Shown here one piece after another: positions 42,263-51,138 of a DNA stretch of 64,000 nt. Where the stretch lies: assembly GCF_003049645.1 (NCBI RefSeq), contig NZ_PYWK01000005.1, forward strand, positions 1-64,000, given 5' to 3'. The notes beneath the pieces were generated by a model. It was not told where the DNA came from and did not search any database. It saw only the letters and a list, made by a program, of their open reading frames with translations. Position numbers and translations under genes: made by a program. Every line of letters starts with the position of its first letter. The stretch's first letter is position 1. This DNA comes from Metasolibacillus fluoroglycofenilyticus. GTDB taxonomy: Bacteria; Bacillota; Bacilli; Bacillales_A; Planococcaceae.

Positions 42263-43291
42263 GTGATTTTACATTACACATGCCCAAGCTGTGCTGGGAA
42301 TATGAGCTTCGATGCAGATACAGGAAAACTTACGTGTCAAAGCTGCGGTAGAGAGGATACAATTGAAAATTATCCTGAGGAATTAATTAAGACAACCTTT
42401 GCGGAAGATGAGGCAAAGGAGTACCATTGCAATAACTGTGGGGCAGTGTTAATTACATTGGCAGAAACGACAGCAACGAACTGTAGCTTTTGTCAATCAG
42501 CTGTAGTCATTGCGGATCGTTTATCGGGTAATTTAGCTCCGTCCAAAGTCATCCCCTTTAAAATAAGTGAAAAAGAGGCAGTAAAGGCTTTTAAAAAATG
42601 GTGTGGCAGGGGGTTACTAATGCCCAAGGAATTTGCCATGGCAGAGCGTGTAAAAACAATTACAGGGATGTACGTGCCATTTTGGCTTTATGATATAAAT
42701 AGTCATGCAAAGGTGAAGGCGGTTGGCACAGTAGTACGTACATACTCTAAAGGTGATTATAATTATACGGAAACAAGCTATTTTGATGTTATGCGCGAAG
42801 TTAACTTGAATTATTCAAAAATTCCGGCAGATGCCTCGGAAAAAATGAATGATGAATTAATGGATAAAATTGAGCCATTCCCTTTTCATGAGCTGAAGGA
42901 TTTTAAAACACCTTATTTAGCAGGTTATATTGCAGAGAAATATAATTATACAGATAAAGAGATGCTACCGCGTGTAGAAAAACGAGTTCAAGAATATGTA
43001 GATAATTATATTAAGAGCGATTTGAGAAATTATAGTACAGTCAGTTATAAAATGAAGGATATTAATATAAATCAAAAAAATAGTGCCTATGTACTGTTGC
43101 CTGTATGGATGATTTACCATGACTATAATAATTCAGAATATATTTTTGCAATGAACGGTTATACAGGAAAAGTAGTAGGTAAGCCACCTATTAGTAAGGG
43201 GAAGGCTGCTGCTTGGTTTGGCGGAATTGCAGCGAGCACTTTCATTATATTGAAAGTGATTGCAACGTTGGTTGGGGAGGGCTATTTATGA
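42263..43291 (+). CDS. double zinc-ribbon protein with a C-terminal membrane segment
   Basis: This is a 342-residue protein with a GTG start behind GGGGGG. Two zinc ribbons are built from four CxxC pairs in the first 80 residues (CPSC, CQSC, CNNC, CSFC). A long alpha/beta region follows, with FWLYDINSHAKVKAVGTV and LPVWMIYHDY, and one hydrophobic segment near the C-terminus (about 320-338). It is the TFIIB-type zinc ribbon group of conserved unknowns. Its stop overlaps the next gene (ATGA), so the two products probably work together, perhaps in membrane protein handling. That is inference. Confidence 0.85.
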   Translation: MILHYTCPSCAGNMSFDADTGKLTCQSCGREDTIENYPEELIKTTFAEDEAKEYHCNNCGAVLITLAETTATNCSFCQSAVVIADRLSGNLAPSKVIPFKISEKEAVKAFKKWCGRGLLMPKEFAMAERVKTITGMYVPFWLYDINSHAKVKAVGTVVRTYSKGDYNYTETSYFDVMREVNLNYSKIPADASEKMNDELMDKIEPFPFHELKDFKTPYLAGYIAEKYNYTDKEMLPRVEKRVQEYVDNYIKSDLRNYSTVSYKMKDININQKNSAYVLLPVWMIYHDYNNSEYIFAMNGYTGKVVGKPPISKGKAAAWFGGIAASTFIILKVIATLVGEGYL

Positions 43292-44055
43292 GTATGCTAA
43301 AAAAATGTTTCGCATTTTTTATTTTACTAGTTACCTTGTGGCAGCCCTCTGCATTTGCTGAATCTACTAATCAAACGCAATACATTTTCGATTATGCCAA
43401 TCTTTTAACAGCGGAGGAAAAGCAGGAATTAGAAAGCTTAGCTAAGGAGCTTAGCGCGGATTATAAAACCGCTTTTCTTATTTTAACGGTTGATGGGACA
43501 AATGGTAAAGGTATTAGGGGGTACATGGAAGACTTTTATGATAATGAAGCGCCAGGCTATAATAAGCCACATGGCAATACGGCGATGCTGTCCATTGATA
43601 TGCAGGAGCGCGATGTTTTCCTATCAGGTTTTAAAAAGGCTGAGGTTTATTTGGACGATGGGCGTTTATCGGTCATTCGCGAGGAATTAACACCGAGCTT
43701 GTCAAATGGAGATTATTATGGGGCATTCCGTCATTTTATTGTTGCTTCACATGAATATATGAGCTACGGGCCAAATAGCATCCTCTTCCGTTGGTGGTTT
43801 CAATTGGGGGCAGCTATTTTACTAGCAGCTATTATCGTCGGTCTAATGGCTTATAGTTCAGGAGGAAGAATGACCACTACTGAGCGTGATTACTTTAATC
43901 CGAATGGCTCAGGCATTACGAAAAAACATGACCGCTTTTTACGCACAACCGTTACAAAAACGAAAAAACCTTCAAGTAATTCGGGAGGTGGAAGTGGTGG
44001 AGGTGGCACAACAGGCGGCGGTCACTCCTATAGCGGAAGCGGCGGGAAATTTTAG
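43288..44055 (+). CDS. TPM domain (YgcG-like) membrane protein
   Basis: The start at 43288 overlaps the upstream stop, follows GGGGAGG, and gives 255 residues. A signal peptide (about 1-23, ending AFA) is followed by an extracytoplasmic TPM domain (YIFDYANLLTAEEKQELE, DMQERDVFLSGFKKAEVYL). One membrane helix follows (about residues 170-190), then a cytoplasmic tail ending in a Gly-rich stretch with Ser and His. This is the YgcG/TPM_phosphatase layout. The Gly-rich tail is typical of the family. Confidence 0.9.
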   Translation: MSMLKKCFAFFILLVTLWQPSAFAESTNQTQYIFDYANLLTAEEKQELESLAKELSADYKTAFLILTVDGTNGKGIRGYMEDFYDNEAPGYNKPHGNTAMLSIDMQERDVFLSGFKKAEVYLDDGRLSVIREELTPSLSNGDYYGAFRHFIVASHEYMSYGPNSILFRWWFQLGAAILLAAIIVGLMAYSSGGRMTTTERDYFNPNGSGITKKHDRFLRTTVTKTKKPSSNSGGGSGGGGTTGGGHSYSGSGGKF

Positions 44056-44133
44056 TTTTTTATTGAGGCCAGATCTGCTAGACCTTATATAAAGGAAAAC
44101 TTAGCCTATCAACATAGTTTCCCACGGATGGGG

Positions 44134-44341
44134 GGCTGTCCAAAAAGCCGTGCATAGCCGGCATTTTGGACAGTAGTGATGATGTTTCATAAAATGTTGA
44201 TTCCTATAAACAGAAAACGCCTCTTTTAAAAATGGGATGAACATTGGCTTTAGCGGTGTACTCCTTCAGTAAAAGGGAAGCGATGAAAACCTTGATTTCA
44301 ATTCGGTGTCAAAACAAAATGGACTTTTCGGACAACTCCTA
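44134..44341 (-). repeat. about 208-bp intergenic element, right copy of the inverted pair
   Basis: It is the reverse complement of the element at 40230-40425. The hairpin end (44134-44175) is identical over about 40 nt. The rest differs by scattered changes and an insertion of about 13 bp near 44312-44325. It ends TTTTCGGACAACTCC. Confidence 0.8.
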
Positions 44342-44480
44342 AGATGAACACCGCCAAAGCAGTGTTTCCTTCCGTTTTCAAAGAAAGCCCTTGCAATTCA
44401 CTCAAAGTTGCTCCTTAAAACAACACAACCGAAAGCGTCCCTTAAGTCGGCAACTGCACGGCTTAGGGGACGCCCTCATT
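44342..44480. repeat. further repeat-like hairpin before the STAS gene end
   Basis: GCGTCCCTTAAG and CTTAGGGGACGC (about 44436-44474) form an imperfect hairpin. It may terminate the minus-strand operon that ends at 44481, although no clear T run is present. Confidence 0.4.
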
Positions 44481-44867
44481 TTAGTATTCGTTTATGGATA
44501 ATTCGGTATCGCTAGAACCTTGGATGACCTTTAGCGCGGCATCCTCATTATCAACAATAGGGAATATTTTATCGCATTGTGAAATAGCAAAAAGTTTACG
44601 AACAAAGCTATCTACAACGATAATAACGATTTTTTGATTTTGTATTGAAACCTTTTTTGCGAAATTGACAATCATTCCAAAGCCTGTACTATCAATGTTT
44701 TTTACGTGACTCATATTTAAAATAAAGCCAAGCTCTGTTTGAAAGCTTTGTGATTGCAATTGTTTTTTGATGTCCTCAATTAAGCCGTATTCTAGACTTC
44801 CAGAAAATGCTATGGAAATATAGTGAGGCTTGCTCGTTATTTGCATTGTCGCTGCTTTTTGTTCCAT
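44481..44867 (-). CDS. STAS-domain anti-sigma-factor antagonist
   Basis: This 128-residue STAS protein is like RsbV/SpoIIAA. The phosphorylatable Ser lies in the NIDSTGFG motif after a hydrophobic strand (GFILNMSHVK). It would be phosphorylated by the HATPase kinase and dephosphorylated by the PP2C protein encoded upstream. Last gene of the minus-strand operon, 17 bp after the chemoreceptor. Confidence 0.92.
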   Translation of the reverse strand: MEQKAATMQITSKPHYISIAFSGSLEYGLIEDIKKQLQSQSFQTELGFILNMSHVKNIDSTGFGMIVNFAKKVSIQNQKIVIIVVDSFVRKLFAISQCDKIFPIVDNEDAALKVIQGSSDTELSINEY

Positions 44868-44884
44868 CGTCCTTCATCCTCCTA

Positions 44885-46579
44885 TTAAAACTGGAATTTA
44901 TTCACTTCATCTCGTAAACGGTCAGCAATCGTTGCTAAATTTGCTGTGCTTTCAGCCATTTCAGCTACTGTTGCATATTGCTCTTCTGAAGCAGCTGCGA
45001 TTTCCTCTGAAGCAGCCGCAGATTCTTCAATAATTCCAGATATATTATAAATGGCATCTTGGACATTGTGAGAATTAGTATTGACATTTGCAAAGGCATT
45101 TTTCATTTGTGCCACGCCAGTCTCTGTTGTACTTGTCTTCTCAACAATATCTTTCAAGGCTTCGCCACCTTTATTAATAATAACAACCTGCTCTTCTACG
45201 GCAGATAAATTACTTTCCATCGTGCGGACTGTTACTGCTGTTTCAGCCTGAATGTCTTTAATAAGCTCTGTGATTTGTTGCGCTGCTTCCTTCGACTGTT
45301 CGGCTAAAATACGTACTTCTGATGCAACAACCGCAAAGCCTTTTCCATGTTCGCCAGCTCTTGCTGCCTCAATTGCAGCATTTAGTGCCAACAAGTTCGT
45401 TTGCTCGGAAATATCAGTAATGACAGTAATAATCCCACCAATCTCCTCAGAACGCATACCAAGCTTTTGAATAGAATCTGTTGCATAGCTGACTGTTTCT
45501 GTTACAGTGCTTAAATGTTGAATTGCTTTGCTAATAGCCGCCTCGCCTTCATGGGCAATAACTGTTGATTCATGTGCATTAGCAAGACTTTGCTCAGCGC
45601 TCGTTAAGCTATTTTCTACTTGGTTAATTGTATCGCGCATCATGCTAACGATTTGCTCTGCCTGCTCGGATTGTGTTGTAATGCCTGCTGCTACTTCATT
45701 CATCGTTGTAGCAATTTGACTTGATGCCTCATTCGTTTGTTGAGATGATTCTGCTAAAGCAAGGGAGGAGTTTGCGATTTCATTGGCATTTTGCGCTACA
45801 TTTGTGACAGTGTCTGTTAAACGCTCTTTCATATTGCTAAATGCCATCGCCAAATCGGCAATTTCATCATTGCCCTTTGCTTTTAATAGGTCGACCTTTA
45901 AATTTAAGTTTGCTAATTCATTAGCGTTATTGCGTAAAATATTGATTGGTGTAACAATAAGGCGCTGCATAATAAAGCCAATAACAATTGTGATGATTAC
46001 GGCTACTACTAAAGAAATCACAATATTTTCAATGGCAGAGGTTGCAGCAATTTTTGTATACGGAGCAGTTGGGACGGCTACAGCCCAAATCCCAATTACT
46101 TCTCCATTTTTATTAAAAATCGGATCATATGCGGCTTGGAATGGTTCTCCTAAAACGGTAGCTGTACCAAGAAAACGTTCTTTTTTATTTAATACAACAT
46201 CAGCAACGGCATCAGAAACTTTTGTGCCTAATGCACGTTCTCCGTTTTCAATAATATTCGTTGAGACACGTGTATCATGTAGGAAAATAGACATTGCATT
46301 GCCGTTTGTTAGTTCACCAATTTGGTCAGGTACCTCGTAGTTTTCTTCCATGCTAACAGAGCCCTTGTAAAGGCTTCCATTTACGATGTCCCAATCGCCC
46401 GGAATGCTAGAATCGAGAGAGTAATAGCTTAATTGAACGTCGGATACGAGCTTTTCATTGGCACTTTCTAATAGGTTTTTCTTTGTCACATAATAGTTCA
46501 CCGCACCCAAAATGCAGGCCAATAATAAAATACAGGAAAAAATAACGATATTAACTTTATTACGAATTGACCACTTCAT
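44885..46579 (-). CDS. methyl-accepting chemotaxis-type receptor with extracellular Cache domain
   Basis: This is a 564-residue protein. Membrane helix 1 spans about 10-29. The extracellular single-Cache-like domain (about 35-180) includes [18 protein letters not shown] and [11 protein letters not shown]. Membrane helix 2 spans about 185-208, followed by HAMP (about 208-262) and a long coiled-coil signalling domain with the hairpin tip [19 protein letters not shown] and [15 protein letters not shown]. It is encoded between the anti-sigma kinase and STAS genes, an unusual place, which suggests that it feeds the partner switch as well as, or instead of, CheA. Confidence 0.93.
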   Translation of the reverse strand: MKWSIRNKVNIVIFSCILLLACILGAVNYYVTKKNLLESANEKLVSDVQLSYYSLDSSIPGDWDIVNGSLYKGSVSMEENYEVPDQIGELTNGNAMSIFLHDTRVSTNIIENGERALGTKVSDAVADVVLNKKERFLGTATVLGEPFQAAYDPIFNKNGEVIGIWAVAVPTAPYTKIAATSAIENIVISLVVAVIITIVIGFIMQRLIVTPINILRNNANELANLNLKVDLLKAKGNDEIADLAMAFSNMKERLTDTVTNVAQNANEIANSSLALAESSQQTNEASSQIATTMNEVAAGITTQSEQAEQIVSMMRDTINQVENSLTSAEQSLANAHESTVIAHEGEAAISKAIQHLSTVTETVSYATDSIQKLGMRSEEIGGIITVITDISEQTNLLALNAAIEAARAGEHGKGFAVVASEVRILAEQSKEAAQQITELIKDIQAETAVTVRTMESNLSAVEEQVVIINKGGEALKDIVEKTSTTETGVAQMKNAFANVNTNSHNVQDAIYNISGIIEESAAASEEIAAASEEQYATVAEMAESTANLATIADRLRDEVNKFQF

Positions 46580-46601
46580 TATGTATAGCCCCCAGTAATA
46601 T

Positions 46602-47015
46602 TTAATCTATTAAACTTTTTTTAATACCAACTAAAAATTGCGAAGAAGGTAATTGCTCAAACCATAATTTATCAACCATATGGATGATGAAGAAGAAACC
46701 CCGTCCACGGTCAGAAAAGCACATTTCTCCTAAATCTGGTTCAAGAATGGATTGCCATTGCTCCTGTGGTATCCCCTCCGCAAAATCAGCTACCGTAATT
46801 TTTATTTGCTCATCATTTGATAAAACGTGTAATTGAATATCCTCTTGCCTATTAGCTTTGTTCATCGCTTCCACTGCATTAATGACAAGCTCATGTGTGA
46901 CAAAGCAAATATCGCGAGCATCTGAAATGTTATAGAGCTGCGTATAATTTTCCATTACTTGATCAATAAAAAAAATCGATTGCTGATTCGGTGCTATGCT
47001 AAGCATAAATTCCAT
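46602..47015 (-). CDS. RsbW-like HATPase (anti-sigma factor/serine kinase)
   Basis: This is a 137-residue HATPase_c_2 protein. The N box [10 protein letters not shown], the D-box ADFAEGIP and the G box [10 protein letters not shown] are those of GHKL ATPases of the RsbW/SpoIIAB group. It would phosphorylate the STAS protein and hold an unknown partner. No sigma factor gene is present in the operon. It is 15 bp downstream of the phosphatase gene. Confidence 0.9.
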   Translation of the reverse strand: MEFMLSIAPNQQSIFFIDQVMENYTQLYNISDARDICFVTHELVINAVEAMNKANRQEDIQLHVLSNDEQIKITVADFAEGIPQEQWQSILEPDLGEMCFSDRGRGFFFIIHMVDKLWFEQLPSSQFLVGIKKSLID

Positions 47016-47030
47016 TAAACATCACCACAC

Positions 47031-48161
47031 CTATAATGTAATTGTAATTGAAACAACTGTTACATCGTCCTCGAATTGTTGGTCTGTTAATTCATATTTT
47101 TGAGCAAATTTTTGCAGTGCATAGCTATTATTTTGAGATGCGTAGGAATGGAAGAAGCTTAAATCGACCTCTTGGTCATCATGTAAAGTGAGTAGTCCAT
47201 CCGTATATAAAATAATTCGATGCCAGCCCGTTAATCGCACTCGCTTTGCCTTTACTTGAATAGCAGGAAATAGCCCAAGAATAGGTGAGTTTGCTGCTAA
47301 CGCAACGGTTTCTCCATATTTGCCGAATAATACACCTGCGGGATGAGAGGCATTAACATATTGCAATGTGCGATTTTTTTTATCAATTAACATATAAATT
47401 GCAGTTACTAAAAAATTGTCTAAATCATCTGTAGAAAATAATTCATAAATTTGAGCATTAAGCTCCTTCATCACCGACACGGGGTCTATTAGCTTCGTTA
47501 TTATACCTTTTAATAAGGAGCGAATAGACATTGTAATAAGCGATGCTGCAATGCCATGTCCCATTACATCAAATAAAATAACGGCTGTTAAATCATCATT
47601 CAGCTCAAACCAACAATACATATCGCCACCAAGCGACTGCGAAGTAACATATATCCCGTCTAATTCAATATGAGGTAGAGTCAACGCTGGAGGTAAGGCA
47701 TTTTTCTGCACATTTTTTGCAATTGCTAAATCTTTTGCTAATTTATATTGATGCTGTTTACGTAGCCTTGTCTCTGCGTAATATTTCAATGCTACATGAA
47801 CACGTGTTTTAAAGTGAGTAAAGTCAAACGGCTTTAAAATAAAATCAAAAATGCCCACTTCAAACAATCTGTCAAGAATTATCGGCTTTTCATAGGAGGT
47901 AGAAAGTAGGATAGGCGCACCACTCCACTCCTTTAAAGCCTCAATTTTCTGACAGTGCTCTTCACAATTGTTTAAAGTTAACTTGGCATCATAAACGATT
48001 ACTTGTATGTCATCTTTTAAGAACAGATGGTCAAATTGAATCGCAGCTTCAGCTGTTGTAAAGCAATGGATATTCATTAGTTCTATACGCTTGAAATATT
48101 TTTGTAGTCTAAGGACATCATTACTAAGGGAGCCGATTATTAATACAGCCATTTTACTCAA
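47031..48161 (-). CDS. receiver-PP2C (SpoIIE/RsbU-type) phosphatase
   Basis: This is a 376-residue protein. The N-terminal receiver-like domain (1-120) keeps an Asp in VIVYDAKLTL and Lys in FILKPF, but the acidic pair at the end of strand 1 is missing (VLIIGSL), so phosphorylation is doubtful. A helical linker leads to a PP2C phosphatase domain (from about 165) with SLGGDMYCW, ILFDVMGHGIAASL, LYTDGLL and a late FEDDVTVVSI, which supply the metal-binding Asp residues. First gene of the minus-strand module. Confidence 0.92.
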   Translation of the reverse strand: MSKMAVLIIGSLSNDVLRLQKYFKRIELMNIHCFTTAEAAIQFDHLFLKDDIQVIVYDAKLTLNNCEEHCQKIEALKEWSGAPILLSTSYEKPIILDRLFEVGIFDFILKPFDFTHFKTRVHVALKYYAETRLRKQHQYKLAKDLAIAKNVQKNALPPALTLPHIELDGIYVTSQSLGGDMYCWFELNDDLTAVILFDVMGHGIAASLITMSIRSLLKGIITKLIDPVSVMKELNAQIYELFSTDDLDNFLVTAIYMLIDKKNRTLQYVNASHPAGVLFGKYGETVALAANSPILGLFPAIQVKAKRVRLTGWHRIILYTDGLLTLHDDQEVDLSFFHSYASQNNSYALQKFAQKYELTDQQFEDDVTVVSITITL

Positions 48162-48318
48162 TACTCCTTGGAAAGTTAATCTAAAGGTGCTATTTCTATT
48201 ATACTATATTTCGGTGTCAGGCACGCAAACAATTTACACACAATTTAGCAATTTACACAATTCTTTTGTCGGAGTAGGTTGCATGCTACAATAAAGGCAT
48301 TGAAATGGAGGATATATA
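48162..48318. promoter_or_regulatory. divergent promoter region, phosphatase module and rlmCD
   Basis: For rlmCD, TTTTGT and TACAAT near 48264-48292 are 17 nt apart. For the minus strand, TATAAT lies near 48196-48206. Two near-copies of TTTACACA(CA)ATTTAGCAATTTACACAA and the GGTGTCAGGCAC motif lie between them. Confidence 0.4.
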
Positions 48319-49686
48319 ATGACAGCACCAGTAAAGAAAAATGACCGTTTAACAGTTACGATAGAGGATTTGACACATGATGGAAATGGGGTAGCAAAGG
48401 TTGGGGGGTTCCCATTATTTATCGCAGGTGCATTGCCAGAGGAGCTTGTGCAAGTACATGTGCTGAAAGTATTGAAGAACTATGGTTTTGCGAAAGTGCT
48501 TGATATACTTGAACCTTCAACTGAGCGTGTGGCGGCCCCTTGTGATTATTTTGCACAATGCGGAGGCTGTCAACTTCAGCATTTGTCTTATGAGGGACAG
48601 TTGAAATGGAAGCAGCGCATGGTTGAAAATGTGATGAAGCGCCTTGGCAAAATTGACGCCCCAGTATTACCTGTAAAAGGGATGGATGAGCCTTGGCATT
48701 ATCGTAATAAATCGCAGATTCCTTTTGCTCAGGGGGAAACAATGCCTATCGCGGGCTTTTATAAAACGAAATCACATATGATTGTCGATATGGACCGTTG
48801 CCTGATTCAAACAGCTGAGGCGGATATCATAATGGCTGACTTTAAGGACGCATTAATCGCATTAGGAATTTCCCCTTATAATGAAGAAAAACATAAAGGA
48901 ATGCTACGTCATGTGGTGATTCGTAAAGCGCGTGCAACAAATGAAGTAATGGTCGTTCTCGTAACAATGGCACGTAAGTTTCCACAAGCGGAGGCAGCAG
49001 TCGCAAAAATTCGGGAGCTACTACCAAATGTTACATCAATCGCCCAAAACATTAATCCAAATAAAACGAATGTTATTTTTGGCGATGTAACAACTACACT
49101 ATGGGGTAAGGATGTAATTGAAGATACAATTGGAGATGTACGCTTCGAAATTTCAGCGCGCTCATTTTATCAAGTAAACCCGATTCAAACAGAGGTACTT
49201 TACAAGCAGGCGCTAGACTATGCACAGCTAACAGGCAATGAGCGCGTCATTGATGCATATTGTGGCATCGGAACAATCTCACTATTTTTAGCAAAGCAGG
49301 CAAAGCAAGTTATGGGTGTTGAAATTGTGCCACAGGCGATTGAAGATGCTAAGCGCAATGCTGAGTTAAATGGTTTCACAAATACCTACTTCGAAGCGGG
49401 TCCAGCCGAGGAAATCATTCCACGCTGGTATAAGGAAGGCAAGGAGGCAGACGTGCTCGTTGTTGACCCACCACGCAAAGGCTGTGATGAAGCACTATTA
49501 AACACAATTATCGAACAAAAACCAAAGCGCGTTGTCTATGTATCATGCAACCCTGCCACTTTAGCCCGTGACTTGCGCATTTTAGAGGATGGCGGCTATA
49601 AAACACAGGAAGTTCAGCCTGTTGATATGTTTCCGCATAGTACCCATGTGGAGTGTGTATCGTTGCTACAAAGAGAAACTAAATAG
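48319..49686 (+). CDS. rlmCD: 23S rRNA (uracil-C5)-methyltransferase RlmCD
   Basis: This is a SAM-dependent enzyme that makes m5U at two 23S positions in Bacilli. It has 455 residues: an N-terminal TRAM domain (KNDRLTVTIEDLTHDGNGVAK), an iron-sulfur Cys cluster (CDYFAQCGGC plus a later Cys in DRCLIQ), SAM site VIDAYCGIGTISL, VVDPPRKGCDE, and the catalytic Cys motif VYVSCNPATLARDL. The 3' end (HVECVSLL codons, about 49648-49671) matches a recalled insertion hot spot for integrative conjugative elements in the rum/rumA gene of streptococci. Confidence 0.96.
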   Translation: MTAPVKKNDRLTVTIEDLTHDGNGVAKVGGFPLFIAGALPEELVQVHVLKVLKNYGFAKVLDILEPSTERVAAPCDYFAQCGGCQLQHLSYEGQLKWKQRMVENVMKRLGKIDAPVLPVKGMDEPWHYRNKSQIPFAQGETMPIAGFYKTKSHMIVDMDRCLIQTAEADIIMADFKDALIALGISPYNEEKHKGMLRHVVIRKARATNEVMVVLVTMARKFPQAEAAVAKIRELLPNVTSIAQNINPNKTNVIFGDVTTTLWGKDVIEDTIGDVRFEISARSFYQVNPIQTEVLYKQALDYAQLTGNERVIDAYCGIGTISLFLAKQAKQVMGVEIVPQAIEDAKRNAELNGFTNTYFEAGPAEEIIPRWYKEGKEADVLVVDPPRKGCDEALLNTIIEQKPKRVVYVSCNPATLARDLRILEDGGYKTQEVQPVDMFPHSTHVECVSLLQRETK

Positions 49687-49830
49687 AAATCCTTAGTTTT
49701 AAACACTTTCACAAGCATTTCGTGTTTGTCGGAGAAGCTGAAAAAACGAGAAATAAAGTACTGAAAAACCACATTACCGTTTCAGTGGTAATTAATCTGG
49801 GGTGTGGGAACACAATAGAATAAAAACATT

Positions 49831-49866
49831 GTAAGGCGTTCAAACAAAATGAACGTCTTTTTTTTA
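49831..49866 (+). terminator. terminator after rlmCD
   Basis: A CGTTCA/TGAACG stem with AAGG/TCTT extension, a short A-rich loop and an eight-T run. Confidence 0.8.
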
Positions 49867-49896
49867 CGCCTAAAAACGAAGAATAGAAGGTGGAAT

Positions 49897-49965
49897 ATGA
49901 CAAAACTAACTTTAGGAAGTTTATTTGATAGTATCGGGGTATTTCTATTTTACAATTTGGTATGA
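49897..49965 (+). pseudogene. truncated start of a C5-cytosine DNA methyltransferase
   Basis: Behind GAAGGTGG an ATG opens MTKLTLGSLFDSIG, which strongly resembles the N-terminal TLGSLFDGIGGFPLA motif of C5 DNA methyltransferases carried on conjugative elements. The frame ends after 22 codons and the rest of the gene is gone. The identification rests on about 14 residues. Confidence 0.5.
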
Positions 49966-50200
49966 AGGAGAGGAAAAAGAATGATTTATTCGTCAACTTG
50001 CTCCATTTCAAAAGTCTTAAAGCCTATAGGAAAATAAAGATTTTTATATAAAATGATTGCCATATTTTGGTTGAATCAAACTAAATTTAGAATAAGCAGT
50101 GATTCACAATGAATACTTTTTCCTCTCGCTCCCGTCCTTTTATTGGATTCAAGCCGCTTTGTATAAGTTAAAACAAATTTATAATGAAAAGAAGTTGCTA

Positions 50201-50347
50201 ATGATGGAACTAAAATATGTCATTCCAAACATGGAAAAACGTCGGGAAATGTTTTTGCCAAATGAAGATGGTACGGTGACAACGGAAGGAAAAGAACGCA
50301 CTTTTAATAACAATCTATTCAGTCTTCTTAATTTTTTAGATTTTTAA
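50201..50347 (+). pseudogene. truncated DUF961/YdcP-like gene of a conjugative element
   Basis: The codons from 50201 read MMELKYVIPNMEKRREMFL, followed by PNEDGTVTTEGKERTFN. This resembles the N-terminus of the YdcP/DUF961 proteins found near the start of Tn916/ICEBs1-type transfer regions. After about 38 residues the similarity is lost and a stop follows. It is probably a relic left by deletion. The identification is from memory of the family. Confidence 0.45.
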
Positions 50348-50404
50348 ATAATAAAGAACTTTGATAAAAATTGGACAATGTTACTAAAGAATTCAATTAG
50401 TTTT

Positions 50405-50461
50405 ACCTATGGATACCATAGGTAATTTGAGATTGTTTACTTTTAGGCCTCTTTCTATAAT
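50405..50461 (+). promoter_or_regulatory. 19-bp palindrome and promoter of the CPVC gene
   Basis: ACCTATGG-ATA-CCATAGGT (50405-50423) is a perfect inverted repeat of 8-bp arms. It lies 9 bp upstream of a strong promoter, TTGTTT (50433-50438), 17-nt spacer, TATAAT (50456-50461). The arrangement is that of an operator and promoter. The regulator is unknown. Confidence 0.7.
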
Positions 50462-50510
50462 GTGAATTAAGTAGCAATGCTACGAAAAAGTTATAGGGAG
50501 ATGAATATAT

Positions 50511-50747
50511 ATGACAAAAGCAATTTTTTATCATGCGGGGTGTCCAGTTTGTGTAGAGGCGGAGCAAATGATTCTAGATTATCTTGACAAATCAAAGACT
50601 ACTACAGAAGTTGTGCATCTTGGCACTGACCAGAATCGTATAGAAGAAGCAGAAAAGGCTGGTGTAAAATCAGTGCCAGCATTGGTAATCGGTGAAGCTG
50701 TGTATCATATCAATTTTGGTGCAAGTTTAGCTGATGTTAAGGGATAA
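50511..50747 (+). CDS. glutaredoxin/thioredoxin-like small protein (CPVC)
   Basis: This is a 78-residue protein with a redox-active CPVC at residues 10-13 (IFYHAGCPVC) and a cis-Pro region VKSVPALVIG. Length and pattern fit a minimal glutaredoxin-like fold. TAGGGAG lies upstream. It is a single gene with its own promoter and palindromic operator candidate. The partner is unknown. Confidence 0.85.
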   Translation: MTKAIFYHAGCPVCVEAEQMILDYLDKSKTTTEVVHLGTDQNRIEEAEKAGVKSVPALVIGEAVYHINFGASLADVKG

Positions 50748-51138
50748 ATACTAAAAGAAGGTGCTTCTTGGGCACCTTCCCCTAGTTTCAAAAAGGTTTT
50801 TTAAAACATACATTTAATAAGTTAAATTTGAAAAGGTATGAAATGTTACGATGTTTAATCCTCAATATCAAAGAATGAGAGATTAATTTAATAAGAGGTT
50901 AACTAGCATTATTTAATATCCAACAAATAAAATTTTCAAGATGTCACTCTCGTTGTTAAGAATAACAATGAGATTTTTTAATCAATCTTACGATAAAAAA
51001 GTACAGAATATTAAATCATATATGTTGAACTTGCAAATTAAGATTCCAATTAAAAGAATAAATAAAGAATTTGAATTCTAAATTCATATGTAAAAAAATC
51101 ATTTTGTAATAAATTCATACATAAGGGAGGAAATATAA
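50748..51138. other. intergenic region before the PLP-enzyme operon
   Basis: GAAGGTGC and GCACCTTC (about 50758-50780) form a hairpin just after the CPVC gene, without a T run. A second hairpin, CTCGTTGTTA/TAACAATGAG at about 50950-50973, is followed by TTTTTT and could be a terminator. No riboswitch aptamer that I know is visible. The rest is AT-rich with no gene. Confidence 0.5.

Noticed and set aside
48260-48290. TTTTGTCGGAG before rlmCD, and TTTGTCGGAGAAGC near 49726, as further copies of the purD hairpin loop
   Set aside because: They lack one G of TTTGGTCGG. The first is explained by the rlmCD promoter and the second shows no clear stem.
50748-51138. A glycine or other riboswitch before the glyA-like gene
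   Set aside because: Only simple hairpins are seen. No conserved aptamer core could be recognised.
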